Shown: piece after piece, positions 36,898-44,234 of the stretch
How positions within the stretch are numbered: position 1 is the first letter of the stretch
Layout: each line of letters starts with the position of its first letter
DNA from: Viridibacillus arenosi
GTDB lineage: Bacteria; Bacillota; Bacilli; Bacillales_A; Planococcaceae
Length of the DNA stretch: 64,000 nucleotides
Assembly (NCBI RefSeq): GCF_001955655.1
Contig: NZ_MSPW01000001.1
Span: 62,001-126,000 of the forward strand
Reading direction: 5' to 3'
Position numbers and translations under genes: made by a program
The notes under the pieces: model-generated
Database searches by the model: none
Told to the model about the DNA's origin: nothing
The model's input: only the letters and a program-made list of their open reading frames with translations

Positions 36898-37479
36898 CTA
36901 TTCTTGAACGGGTACTGTTACTTCCAGTATAATCTTACCTTCTTTTAAATTAAATTCTTTTGCTTGCATGCGAGAACCTGAAAGTACTTCTATTTCTGTT
37001 AAACCCATATATACTTCCTCTTTGTTTGGACGAATAACCATCCAAGAAGGTAAATCTACTGAGTCATTTAATAATTTCAATGCCGTGCTTGGAGGGATAT
37101 TCAACATTCCAACTTCTACATTTGTTTGTTTTAATATAAGATTGCCTTCTTCATCAATTGTTGGATCAAATTTCATCGTAATAGGCAGCTCCATACCAAA
37201 AACACTAAGCTCACTTACTAAAGACACTTCTTCATTGATGTACATATGTACAGGGATGGATTTAGCTTTCATCGCGTCCTGAATGTACTTGTTTGCAATG
37301 GCTTCAAAATCCGCTGGTGTTGTTTGAACTGATAGTTTACTACCTTCAGGCATTGCTGTTGTTTCTGGTATTGGCGCATCAGTTGCCGGTTTCGTAATGA
37401 ACACAAACAATCCAATCATTACTGATAACATTAATGCAGTTAAAAAGAAAAAAGCTATTTTCCACTTATTCACCGTCAC
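36898..37479 (-). CDS. ypmS: YpmS family membrane-anchored protein
   Basis: Encodes 193 residues from GTG 37479. One N-terminal membrane helix (about 7-29) is followed by an extracytoplasmic domain of about 160 residues (VHMYINEEVSLVSELSVFGM, PSTALKLLNDSVDLPSWMVI), the DUF2140/YpmS family. The function is unknown. Its start lies one base after the ypmR stop and its ribosome site AAGGAG is inside the last codons of ypmR, so they are coupled. Confidence 0.85.
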   Translation of the reverse strand: MTVNKWKIAFFFLTALMLSVMIGLFVFITKPATDAPIPETTAMPEGSKLSVQTTPADFEAIANKYIQDAMKAKSIPVHMYINEEVSLVSELSVFGMELPITMKFDPTIDEEGNLILKQTNVEVGMLNIPPSTALKLLNDSVDLPSWMVIRPNKEEVYMGLTEIEVLSGSRMQAKEFNLKEGKIILEVTVPVQE

Positions 37480-37480
37480 A

Positions 37481-38251
37481 TCACTCCTTGAAGTCCATTT
37501 CCCCGTTGGTTAATTTTTTTAAACCGCATGACTTGATTGACCCTATTATGCGATCCGTCATTTCATCGTAGCCTCTTGCATTAGGATGGAAAAAGTCCGT
37601 ATGATAAACCATATTCTCGTTCGAATCGAATAAATCCTCTACATTTACAAAACATGCATTTTTATCTGCCTCTGCAAAATCTTGAATATCTGTATTCCAT
37701 TCATACAAAATCGTATTTAGGTCCGATTTTTCCTTCGTAAAGATAGAAAGAGGATTATAAACGCTTATTAAAATTATGGGCGCAGATTTATTTTTTTTTC
37801 GAATTAACTCCATAATTTTACCATAACGTTTTTGAAATTCGATGCGTTCCGAATCAAATGCTTCTTTATTTAAATTCATCAAATCACGTCTGACAATTTT
37901 CATCAAGTCATTTCCACCCATAGTGAGCGATATAAAATCAGCTTTTTTTAATTGTTCGTCAATTTTACCGCTCTCAAGCTGTGCTACGAGTTGATCACTT
38001 CGTCGACCTTTTTTTGCTGTATTTTCAACTTCGACGTATTTAACGCCTTCCCAGCCAAGCATCTGATCCGATAATCTACCGACATAACCTTGCTGATTTA
38101 ACTCATCGCCAACACCTTCTGTTAAAGAATCACCTAAAGCAACGTAAATAATGTCTTTAGGGATGACTTCTTCAATAACTGGCATTTTTATTTCTTTGCT
38201 GCAAGCACTTAATAAAAGAAGTGCAAGCATGAAAATTATTAATTTCTTCAC
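37481..38251 (-). CDS. ypmR: SGNH/GDSL-family lipoprotein hydrolase (YpmR-like)
   Basis: Encodes 256 residues from GTG 38251 (AAAGGAAG upstream). The lipobox LLLLSACSKE places the lipid-modified Cys near residue 17. SGNH blocks: the Ser in VALGDSLTEGVGDE, the Gly block KGRRSDQL, the Asn in TMGGNDLMK, and the Asp-x-x-His in FFHPNARGYDEM. It should be a surface esterase; the substrate is unknown. Coupled to ypmS, matching the gene order in Bacillus. Confidence 0.88.
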   Translation of the reverse strand: MKKLIIFMLALLLLSACSKEIKMPVIEEVIPKDIIYVALGDSLTEGVGDELNQQGYVGRLSDQMLGWEGVKYVEVENTAKKGRRSDQLVAQLESGKIDEQLKKADFISLTMGGNDLMKIVRRDLMNLNKEAFDSERIEFQKRYGKIMELIRKKNKSAPIILISVYNPLSIFTKEKSDLNTILYEWNTDIQDFAEADKNACFVNVEDLFDSNENMVYHTDFFHPNARGYDEMTDRIIGSIKSCGLKKLTNGEMDFKE

Positions 38252-38325
38252 GTTCCATTTCTTCCTTTCGTTAAGTACGTCTAATGAAAGAAAGCAGGGA
38301 ATGAAATCATCCCCTGCTCATCATA

Positions 38326-39165
38326 TTAATCGGTATAGTACATAAAGCCAATTGCACCTGGGCCTGTATGTGTACTAATAATTGGTGAAGTATAGGCAAA
38401 TTTCGTATCCATATAACCTGATTCTTCAAGTTGTTTTTTAAGTGGCTCTGCCATTGCTAACCCTTCAGCATGCGAAAGACCCACTCCTTTTATAACTTTC
38501 CCTTGTGTATCTTCTTTAAACTGATTAAATAAATATTTAACTACTTGTTTATGGCTTCGTACTTTTGCCACTGGGTTGTATGCTCCACCTTCAAGTGAAG
38601 CAATTGGTTTAATATTAAGTAAAGAACCAATCATACCTTTCCCTTTACCAATACGGCCACCTTTAATTAAATTATCTAAAACGTCAACAACGACGTATAA
38701 ATTTGTATTTTCACGAACTATATTTAATCTTTCAACGATTTCTTCAACTGATTTACCTTGGTCAGCTAATTGGCAAGCTTCAAGTACTTGGAACCCTAAG
38801 CCAAATGAAGTAAAACGTGAATCAATAACGGTTACTTTTGAATCCGTCATACTTGCAGCAGCTTCTGCTGATTTTACAGTACCACTCATACCGCCAGTCA
38901 TCATGATTGCAATAATCTCGTCGCCATCTTTTCCTAGTTCATCAAATAATTCTTTAAATACACCTGCAGCAGGTTGAGAACTTTTTGGTAATTCCTTCGC
39001 TTTACTCATTTGATCAAGGAATTCGATTGGAGTAATATCGACACCATCAGTATATGTTTGACCTTCAATATGAATTGATAGTGGAACGATATGTATTTCG
39101 TGTTTTTCAATTTCTTCTTTTGTTAAATCCGCTGTTGAATCCGTTACTATATGAATTCGTCTCAC
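38326..39165 (-). CDS. DegV family fatty-acid-binding protein
   Basis: Encodes 279 residues from GTG 39165 with AAAGGA upstream. IHIVTDSTADLTKEEIEKHE, MMTGGMSGTVKSAEAAA, LIKGGRIGKGKGMIG and ISTHTGPGAIGFMYY are the DegV domain hallmarks. Members bind fatty acids and serve as FakB-type partners of fatty-acid kinase. A weak hairpin (AGCAGGG/CCCTGCT) at 38295-38323 follows. Confidence 0.88.
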   Translation of the reverse strand: MRRIHIVTDSTADLTKEEIEKHEIHIVPLSIHIEGQTYTDGVDITPIEFLDQMSKAKELPKSSQPAAGVFKELFDELGKDGDEIIAIMMTGGMSGTVKSAEAAASMTDSKVTVIDSRFTSFGLGFQVLEACQLADQGKSVEEIVERLNIVRENTNLYVVVDVLDNLIKGGRIGKGKGMIGSLLNIKPIASLEGGAYNPVAKVRSHKQVVKYLFNQFKEDTQGKVIKGVGLSHAEGLAMAEPLKKQLEESGYMDTKFAYTSPIISTHTGPGAIGFMYYTD

Positions 39166-39357
39166 ATTGACACATCCTTTATTTCATTGTTCTTATTATA
39201 AATTTAAAGCAAGGTCATTGTAAACCGTTAGCTATTTATTCTATTTTACTAGCTTTTGTCACACGATACACGTGACATTTGTCAGTTCAAATGCATTAAA
39301 ATCAGTCGCATAATAGAAATATACAAAAAAACTTTCCGCAACAAGGAGGCAATTCAT

Positions 39358-39993
39358 ATGCAACAGGCTTTTGATTATAAAAACACGAAAGAAGAAATAT
39401 GGAATGCCATAACACATGGCATCGCTTTCTTATTATGTATTCCAGCGCTTGTCTTACTCATTATGAAAGCAGTTGATAAAGGCTCTACACTATATGTTGT
39501 TAGCTTCATCGTTTTTGGCGTTTCAATGTTAATTCTATTTTTAGCTTCAACTTTACTTCACAGCATGCCTGAAAAATATAAAAAAATCTTTGCTATATTA
39601 GACCACTCATCTATCTACATTTTAATTGCAGGTACATATACACCTTTTCTGTTGATTGCATTAAACGGAGCACTAGGATGGACTTTATTTGGTATCATTT
39701 GGGCGTTAGCGTTACTTGGTATTCTTTTTAAATGTTTCTTTATCCACCGTTTTGAATTTGTTTCAGTGATCTTCTACATTCTAATGGGATGGCTTATTAT
39801 TATCGCTATTAAGCCATTATATGCACATATTACTGGTGCAGGCTTCTCTCTACTTTTAAGTGGCGGGATTTTATATACGATAGGTGCTTTTTTCTACGCT
39901 TATCGAAAAATACCTTATAATCATGCGATCTGGCACTTATTTGTCATTGCAGGTAGTGCCATGATGTACTCATGTATATTGTTTTATGTATAA
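39358..39993 (+). CDS. hemolysin III / YplQ family membrane protein
   Basis: Encodes 211 residues from ATG 39358, 8 nt after AAGGAGG; the frame extends upstream but without a ribosome site. Seven membrane helices. KEEIWNAITHGIAFLLCIPA, the LLHSMPEKYKKIFAILDHSS, YILIAGTYTPFLL and HAIWHLFVIAGS segments keep the metal-ligand His residues of the PAQR/HlyIII fold. Despite the name, a lytic activity is unproven for most members. Gene order next to degV, dfrA and thyA resembles B. subtilis yplQ. Confidence 0.88.
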   Translation: MQQAFDYKNTKEEIWNAITHGIAFLLCIPALVLLIMKAVDKGSTLYVVSFIVFGVSMLILFLASTLLHSMPEKYKKIFAILDHSSIYILIAGTYTPFLLIALNGALGWTLFGIIWALALLGILFKCFFIHRFEFVSVIFYILMGWLIIIAIKPLYAHITGAGFSLLLSGGILYTIGAFFYAYRKIPYNHAIWHLFVIAGSAMMYSCILFYV

Positions 39994-40056
39994 TTGACTT
40001 TCTTATTTCCATTATTAGTTTGTCACTTATTTAACTATAATATAGTCAATTCAAAT

Positions 40057-40096
40057 AAAAGGTTGCCACTAGTTACTTACCAGTGGCAACCTTTTC
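40057..40096. terminator. bidirectional terminator
   Basis: AAAAGGTTGCCACT pairs with AGTGGCAACCTTTT between the convergent hemolysin III gene and dfrA. Confidence 0.92.
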
Positions 40097-40102
40097 ATTT
40101 AC

Positions 40103-40582
40103 TTATTTACGCTCATATACCAAATACGTAAACTTCAAACCATCGTCTGTTTCATTCACTTCAGACTGGGAAACAACTTGCCATTCTTCATCATATGATG
40201 GGAAAAATGTATCGCCTTCGTATTGTTTTTCAATCTTCGTAACGTAAAGACGATCTGCCATTGGCAATGTAATACGGAAAATTTGCTCGCCACCAATAAT
40301 CATTATTTCCTCTGATTCTTTTTTAGCTTGGGCTAATGCTTCTTCTAGTGAATGCACTATAACAATACCTTCTCTTACATACTTTTCATCACGTGTAATA
40401 ACGATATTCGTACGACCTGGTAGAGGCTTACCGATAGACTCGAACGTTTTGCGCCCCATAATCATCGGTTTTCCCATCGTTGTACGTTTAAAATAAGCTA
40501 AGTCCCCTGGTAAATGCCATGGCATTGCATTATTTAAGCCAATAACGTTATTTTCATCATGAGCAACGATTAATGTAATCAT
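40103..40582 (-). CDS. dfrA: dihydrofolate reductase
   Basis: Encodes 159 residues, the normal length. It reduces dihydrofolate with NADPH and is the trimethoprim target. ENNVIGLNNAMPWHLPGDLA holds the Asn/Met20-loop region and the substrate Asp/Glu-type contact; KPMIMGRKTFESIGKPLPGR and EIMIIGGEQIF bind NADPH. It lies 12 bp downstream of thyA, consistent with one thyA-dfrA operon. Confidence 0.96.
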   Translation of the reverse strand: MITLIVAHDENNVIGLNNAMPWHLPGDLAYFKRTTMGKPMIMGRKTFESIGKPLPGRTNIVITRDEKYVREGIVIVHSLEEALAQAKKESEEIMIIGGEQIFRITLPMADRLYVTKIEKQYEGDTFFPSYDEEWQVVSQSEVNETDDGLKFTYLVYERK

Positions 40583-40594
40583 TTACAAACCCCC

Positions 40595-41539
40595 TTATAC
40601 AGCAATTGGCGCTTTAATGCGTGGATAAGGATCATATCCATCAATTGCTAAATCCTCTATTTCATACTCAAAAATGGATTCTTTTTCAGTTTTAATAATA
40701 AGCTGTGGCAATTCACGTGGTGATCGTGATAGCTGCTCTTTTACTTGATCAAAGTGGTTACTATATAGATGTGCATCACCTAAAGTATGGACAAAATCCC
40801 CCACTTCTAAGCCACATTCTTTCGCGATAAGATGCGTTAATAACGCATATGAAGCGATATTGAATGGTACACCTAGGAATACATCTGCACTACGCTGATA
40901 AAGCTGGCAAGAGAGTTTCCCATCTGCTACATAAAATTGGAATAGTGTATGGCATGGTGGCAAAGCCATATCATCTACTTCTGCAGGATTCCAAGCACTG
41001 ACAATATGGCGACGTGAATTAGGATTGTTTTTAATTGATTCAATGACATTTTTCACTTGATCAATTGTTTCCCCATTATCTGCTGGCCATGAACGCCATT
41101 GTTTACCGTATACTGGTCCAAGATCGCCAAATGCTTGAGCAAAATCTTCATCATTTAATACTTTCTCTTGAAAAATAGTCATTTGCTCTTCGTATTGAAC
41201 TTTAAATTCAGGATCCTCATTGGCACGCAAACCGAAATTCGTCATATCAGGTCCTTCATATTGGTCGCTTTTTACCCATTTTTCAAAAGCCCATTCATCC
41301 CAAATATGATTATTCTGTGCAATAAGTGTACGTACATTTGTATCGCCTTTTAAAAACCACAGTAATTCAGTCGCAATAAGACGGAAAGCAGTTCTTTTTG
41401 TTGTTAATAAAGGAAAACCCTTTTGTAAGTCAAATCTCATTTGATAACCAAACACACTGCGCGTACCTGTTCCTGTACGATCCCCTTTATCATTTCCTTC
41501 GTCTAAAATATGTTGGCAAAGTTGTAAATATTGTAGCAC
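40595..41539 (-). CDS. thyA: thymidylate synthase
   Basis: Encodes 314 residues, the long ThyA form with the about 50-residue insertion (around 80-130: [20 protein letters not shown]) also known from Lactobacillus. It methylates dUMP with methylene-tetrahydrofolate. The catalytic Cys is in [12 protein letters not shown], the phosphate-binding Arg residues in [12 protein letters not shown] and [20 protein letters not shown]. Upstream of dfrA in the same transcript. Confidence 0.96.
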   Translation of the reverse strand: MLQYLQLCQHILDEGNDKGDRTGTGTRSVFGYQMRFDLQKGFPLLTTKRTAFRLIATELLWFLKGDTNVRTLIAQNNHIWDEWAFEKWVKSDQYEGPDMTNFGLRANEDPEFKVQYEEQMTIFQEKVLNDEDFAQAFGDLGPVYGKQWRSWPADNGETIDQVKNVIESIKNNPNSRRHIVSAWNPAEVDDMALPPCHTLFQFYVADGKLSCQLYQRSADVFLGVPFNIASYALLTHLIAKECGLEVGDFVHTLGDAHLYSNHFDQVKEQLSRSPRELPQLIIKTEKESIFEYEIEDLAIDGYDPYPRIKAPIAV

Positions 41540-41595
41540 GGAACTGCCTCCTAGAAATTTATATAGTTTTAACTATATCATATTATTCCCCTTTA

Positions 41596-41733
41596 TTATC
41601 TTAATAGCTTACGGAAAATAGTTAAAAAGATGAAAGAAATAATTACAATTACGCCCATAAATATCTGAATATTTCCTGGGTAATATTCAGATATTTCATG
41701 TTGTAGGGAATAATAGATAATGTCTATGTTAAT
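41596..41733 (-). CDS. possible small membrane protein with non-standard start
   Basis: A 45-codon open frame from ATT 41733, four bases after GGAAGGAG, with no ATG/GTG/TTG near that strong ribosome site. The C-terminal half (IQIFMGVIVIISFIFLTIFR) is a clear membrane helix with a basic end. An internal ATG would give only about 20 residues. The frame includes a 16-bp inverted repeat (AAATATCTGAATATTT, 41660-41698). Either a rare ATT start or a decayed gene; uncertain. Confidence 0.3.
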   Translation of the reverse strand: MNIDIIYYSLQHEISEYYPGNIQIFMGVIVIISFIFLTIFRKLLR

Positions 41734-41820
41734 GCATCTCCTTCCAACAACCTACAGTCTACAAACATATCCTCAAATATTCTTGCACTATCTCATTAAA
41801 TATTTCCTGAAAATAAATAA

Positions 41821-41857
41821 AAGACTCCCCCGCACTTTTCTAAGCGGAAGAGTCTAC
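41821..41857 (-). terminator. terminator of ypjP
   Basis: GACTCTTCCGC pairs with GCGGGGGAGTC (two G-T steps); followed by TTTTATTTATTTT on the minus strand. Confidence 0.85.
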
Positions 41858-41928
41858 TTTATCAGTTGTTTGAAATTTTTAATTTGCTTATCCAACTAAT
41901 TTGATCAGTCCTTTTAGGTAAACTAAAA

Positions 41929-42531
41929 TCAAGACAACCATTTAGGGGGAGTATTTTTAGACCAGTAGATTTCACCTAGGTCATAATGAGCTGTGAATTG
42001 ATCTTCATACGTGTGGTAATGGAAATTGTAGTAATAGCCATCAAATGGCCGATTTTCAGTACGTACATGGAAGCGTATGACATCTTGTTTAGTTCCTGTG
42101 TTATATACATGGAAAATCTTCTCTGCATAATCACCACTTGGATTTTCAGTAATTGCCAATGACTTTGTTGTTTCGTTATCAAGACGATTTACTGTCATTT
42201 CAATTGCTTCTTGCATTTTAGGTAAAATGACATCATCAAATTCATCACTAATCTGTGGACCTACTCGTGAGCCAAATTTTAAATAGGCTTGTTCCTTTGC
42301 TGCTACAAAGGCATACTCTTCAAAAGTCTGTTCCTCTTCTGTTGAAATAACTGACTCATTCTGCGTTTCTATGTATTTCGTTAGTTGACTAGTAGTATCT
42401 CCTGAAAATTGTGCTTTAACATTGGAACTGTGATCTAGTAAACCTTCCCATATTGCATGACTCGGCGTAATTAAACCTAATGTGATTACCGCTACGGATG
42501 CAACAAGGAATTTTTGAATCCATTTTTGCAT
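41929..42531 (-). CDS. ypjP: YpjP family exported protein
   Basis: Encodes about 200 residues. The N-terminus is a signal peptide or anchor (QKWIQKFLVASVAVITLGLI then PSHA). The body has FEEYAFVAAKEQAYLKFGSR, EFDDVILPKMQEAIE and a Tyr/His-rich end (DGYYYNFHYHTYEDQF) typical of YpjP, which neighbours thymidylate synthase in Bacillus. Its function is unknown. Two ATG codons, 42537 and 42531, are possible; spacing from AGGT favours 42531. Confidence 0.8.
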   Translation of the reverse strand: MQKWIQKFLVASVAVITLGLITPSHAIWEGLLDHSSNVKAQFSGDTTSQLTKYIETQNESVISTEEEQTFEEYAFVAAKEQAYLKFGSRVGPQISDEFDDVILPKMQEAIEMTVNRLDNETTKSLAITENPSGDYAEKIFHVYNTGTKQDVIRFHVRTENRPFDGYYYNFHYHTYEDQFTAHYDLGEIYWSKNTPPKWLS

Positions 42532-42962
42532 AATCATTACCTACTTTCGAACATTTTTAAATCTTTTAATATCTATATTATATATACGAATCTCACTAGT
42601 AAAAGTTTCAACATTCATAGTTTAATTGTACAAAAACTACAATAATAAAGATACTATTAGGAATATATAAACTATTACAATTAAATCCAATTCATAGCTA
42701 ACTGATTTATTTTATAGTTCACACTATTACTTTACACTATAGGTATTGAACTAAAACATTATTACTGAAGTATCTTCAGAAAATCTATGTTTATTGTAAG
42801 TACATTTAGACACATAATTAAGACACTCCACAGATTTTATGTCTCACTAGTATATTGATATGCTTGAAATAAACTATCATCATTTACAGCAGATATATGT
42901 ACGTATTTGTAAAAATTTGTTCACAAATCCTTGATGTATAAGGAATTGTATAGATTTTTTAC
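42532..42962. other. AT-rich non-coding region
   Basis: About 430 bp of very AT-rich DNA with small dyads such as CTGAAG-TAT-CTTCAG (42765-42779). No coding remnant seen. It lies upstream of the small peptide gene at 43030. Confidence 0.4.
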
Positions 42963-42992
42963 TTTATTCATTGTACAATAATAATGAATAAA
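42963..42992. promoter_or_regulatory. 10-bp inverted repeat, likely operator
   Basis: TTTATTCATT, ten bases, AATGAATAAA: perfect arms. It covers the probable -10 region (TAATAA at 42979-42984) of the small gene starting at 43030, so a dimeric regulator bound here would control it. Confidence 0.5.
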
Positions 42993-43029
42993 CATGTTCG
43001 CTTTTTGTAATAAAGGAGGGACAAAAATT

Positions 43030-43104
43030 ATGTCTTCAATTGCTATTGGTATTGGATTTTTATGTTTATTAGGATACTTATGCTCTCTATGTTTCACGGA
43101 CTAA
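43030..43104 (+). CDS. small hydrophobic Cys-containing peptide (24 residues)
   Basis: ATG 43030 follows AAAGGAGG by about 8 nt, one of the best ribosome sites in the window. The peptide begins MSSIAIGIGFLCLLGYLCSL and ends CFTD: one membrane helix with three Cys. A strong terminator starts 9 bp after the stop and an inverted repeat lies at the promoter, so it is a complete regulated unit too short for normal gene calling. Function unknown; it could be a membrane regulator, toxin-like or bacteriocin-like peptide. It converges on the PhzF-like gene of the quorum-sensing cassette. Confidence 0.6.
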   Translation: MSSIAIGIGFLCLLGYLCSLCFTD

Positions 43105-43112
43105 TATTTACT

Positions 43113-43147
43113 AAGCCGCCTTGTTCTATTTGAACAAGGCGGTTTTT
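43113..43147 (+). terminator. terminator of small peptide gene
   Basis: CCGCCTTGTT pairs with AACAAGGCGG, followed by TTTTT. Confidence 0.9.
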
Positions 43148-43193
43148 CATTACAAAATATATAAATTTTTTAATGATATTCTTCCTTGTATGC

Positions 43194-43229
43194 AAAAAAC
43201 ACAAGTACAATAAGTACTCGTGTTTTTTG
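43194..43229. terminator. bidirectional terminator
   Basis: AAAAAACAC-A-AGTAC / GTACT-C-GTGTTTTTT; abuts the stop of the PhzF-like gene. Confidence 0.85.
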
Positions 43230-44027
43230 TTAATTACATATTGGTATTAAACGCTGTCCTAAATAAAACGTCATTCCTTCTGTTTCAATAGGACGAGCAA
43301 TGTGGGGGGCATTCATTAATATGCGGATGATTGAGACATTTTCATTTCTCAGTCTACATTCCGCTTTCATATTAAGTTTTTCAGTGAACATCTCATTTTT
43401 AAAGCGTCTAATATTATTAGCCGTGATTAAGAAAAATGATGATGCAAAAAGGCTATTAGAAACTTTTGCCTCTTTTATATTTAAATAATGGACAGACTGA
43501 TCCACAGCAGGATAAACTTTTTCATGACTTTGAACTAAATTCCACGTCGGGAGCCCAGATTCTGTTACGCCATCTACTGCACAGCCATTCAATACCTGTA
43601 AAACCGGGTCACGACTTGCACCATAAGAATACGATGCACTTTTACATTCATTGAATGAATGTGAAGCTAGTTGTTTAGCATTTTTCTCCTTTTTAGCTTG
43701 CTTAAATAACTGTAAAGGGAAAATACCAACATTTGTTTCAGTGGTAATGACTTCTTTATTATTAGAAAATGGAGATTTCTCTAACGCATGAACAATTGCC
43801 ATCGTACCATCAATTCCTGCATTCACTTCTCTAATTGGCGTAAAGTACCGAAGTCTTATATCAGCTAACTTAGACTTAACGATAAAAATTGTTTGCGTGA
43901 ATCCAGTTTTCATTGCCACTTCTTGCATTTCAGAAGCTGTAAGTGAATTCCCGTCAAAAACAACCCCGATATTTGACTTACCCGTATGGCCACTTTTTCT
44001 CACTTCAAACATATAAACTTTGACCAT
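43230..44027 (-). CDS. PhzF-fold protein with altered active site
   Basis: Encodes 265 residues from ATG 44027 (AAGGAAG about 11 nt upstream). The N-terminal half aligns with PhzF/YHI9 isomerases: VKVYMFEV, then SNIGVVFDGNSLTASEMQEV, KTGFTQTIF, RLRYFTPIREV and TMAIVHAL. In the family, the catalytic Glu is in G-F-x-E-T-x-F, here Gln (GFTQTIF), and the C-G-H-A-T loop after TP-x-x-EV reads GIDGT, so the Cys and His are gone. A DPV remains in the second half. It may be a pseudoenzyme or have a different reaction. It lies downstream of the propeptide gene on the same strand, separated by a hairpin, and is the likely target or co-transcribed partner of the quorum-sensing pair. Confidence 0.6.
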   Translation of the reverse strand: MVKVYMFEVRKSGHTGKSNIGVVFDGNSLTASEMQEVAMKTGFTQTIFIVKSKLADIRLRYFTPIREVNAGIDGTMAIVHALEKSPFSNNKEVITTETNVGIFPLQLFKQAKKEKNAKQLASHSFNECKSASYSYGASRDPVLQVLNGCAVDGVTESGLPTWNLVQSHEKVYPAVDQSVHYLNIKEAKVSNSLFASSFFLITANNIRRFKNEMFTEKLNMKAECRLRNENVSIIRILMNAPHIARPIETEGMTFYLGQRLIPICN

Positions 44028-44064
44028 GTCCTTGCTCACTTCCTTCAAGTAATAGATAAGAGAC

Positions 44065-44090
44065 CGCCTTATTGATTGAACAATAAGGCG
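44065..44090 (-). terminator. hairpin between propeptide and PhzF-like gene
   Basis: CGCCTTATTG-ATTGAA-CAATAAGGCG, perfect 10-bp stem. On the minus strand it is followed by GTCTCTTATC rather than a T-run, so it may be a partial terminator or processing site setting relative expression. Confidence 0.6.
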
Positions 44091-44100
44091 TGGTTTAATA

Positions 44101-44232
44101 TTAGAAACTGTTTAAAAATGCTGTGATGAAGTGTAGACGTCCTGGTTCAGCCATTGAGAAAGTAGTAATAGAAGCCCCCACAAATGATAATAATGATAAA
44201 AGACTTATTACAGCGATTTTAGTTTTTTTCAT
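44101..44232 (-). CDS. exported signalling propeptide of RRNPP-type system
   Basis: Encodes 43 residues, starting two bases after the regulator stop. Its ribosome site AGGGGAG lies in the last regulator codons, so translation is coupled. The peptide has a Lys-rich start (MKKTK), a hydrophobic core (IAVISLLSLLSFVGA) and a polar end EPGRLHFITAFLNSF. This is the layout of PapR, NprX and Phr precursors: export, trimming, re-import of a C-terminal oligopeptide, and binding to the TPR regulator. The last 5-8 residues are the likely active signal, ending in aromatic Phe as in PapR. Too short for standard annotation. The product is inferred from position and shape, not from homology. Confidence 0.75.
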   Translation of the reverse strand: MKKTKIAVISLLSLLSFVGASITTFSMAEPGRLHFITAFLNSF

Positions 44233-44234
44233 AG

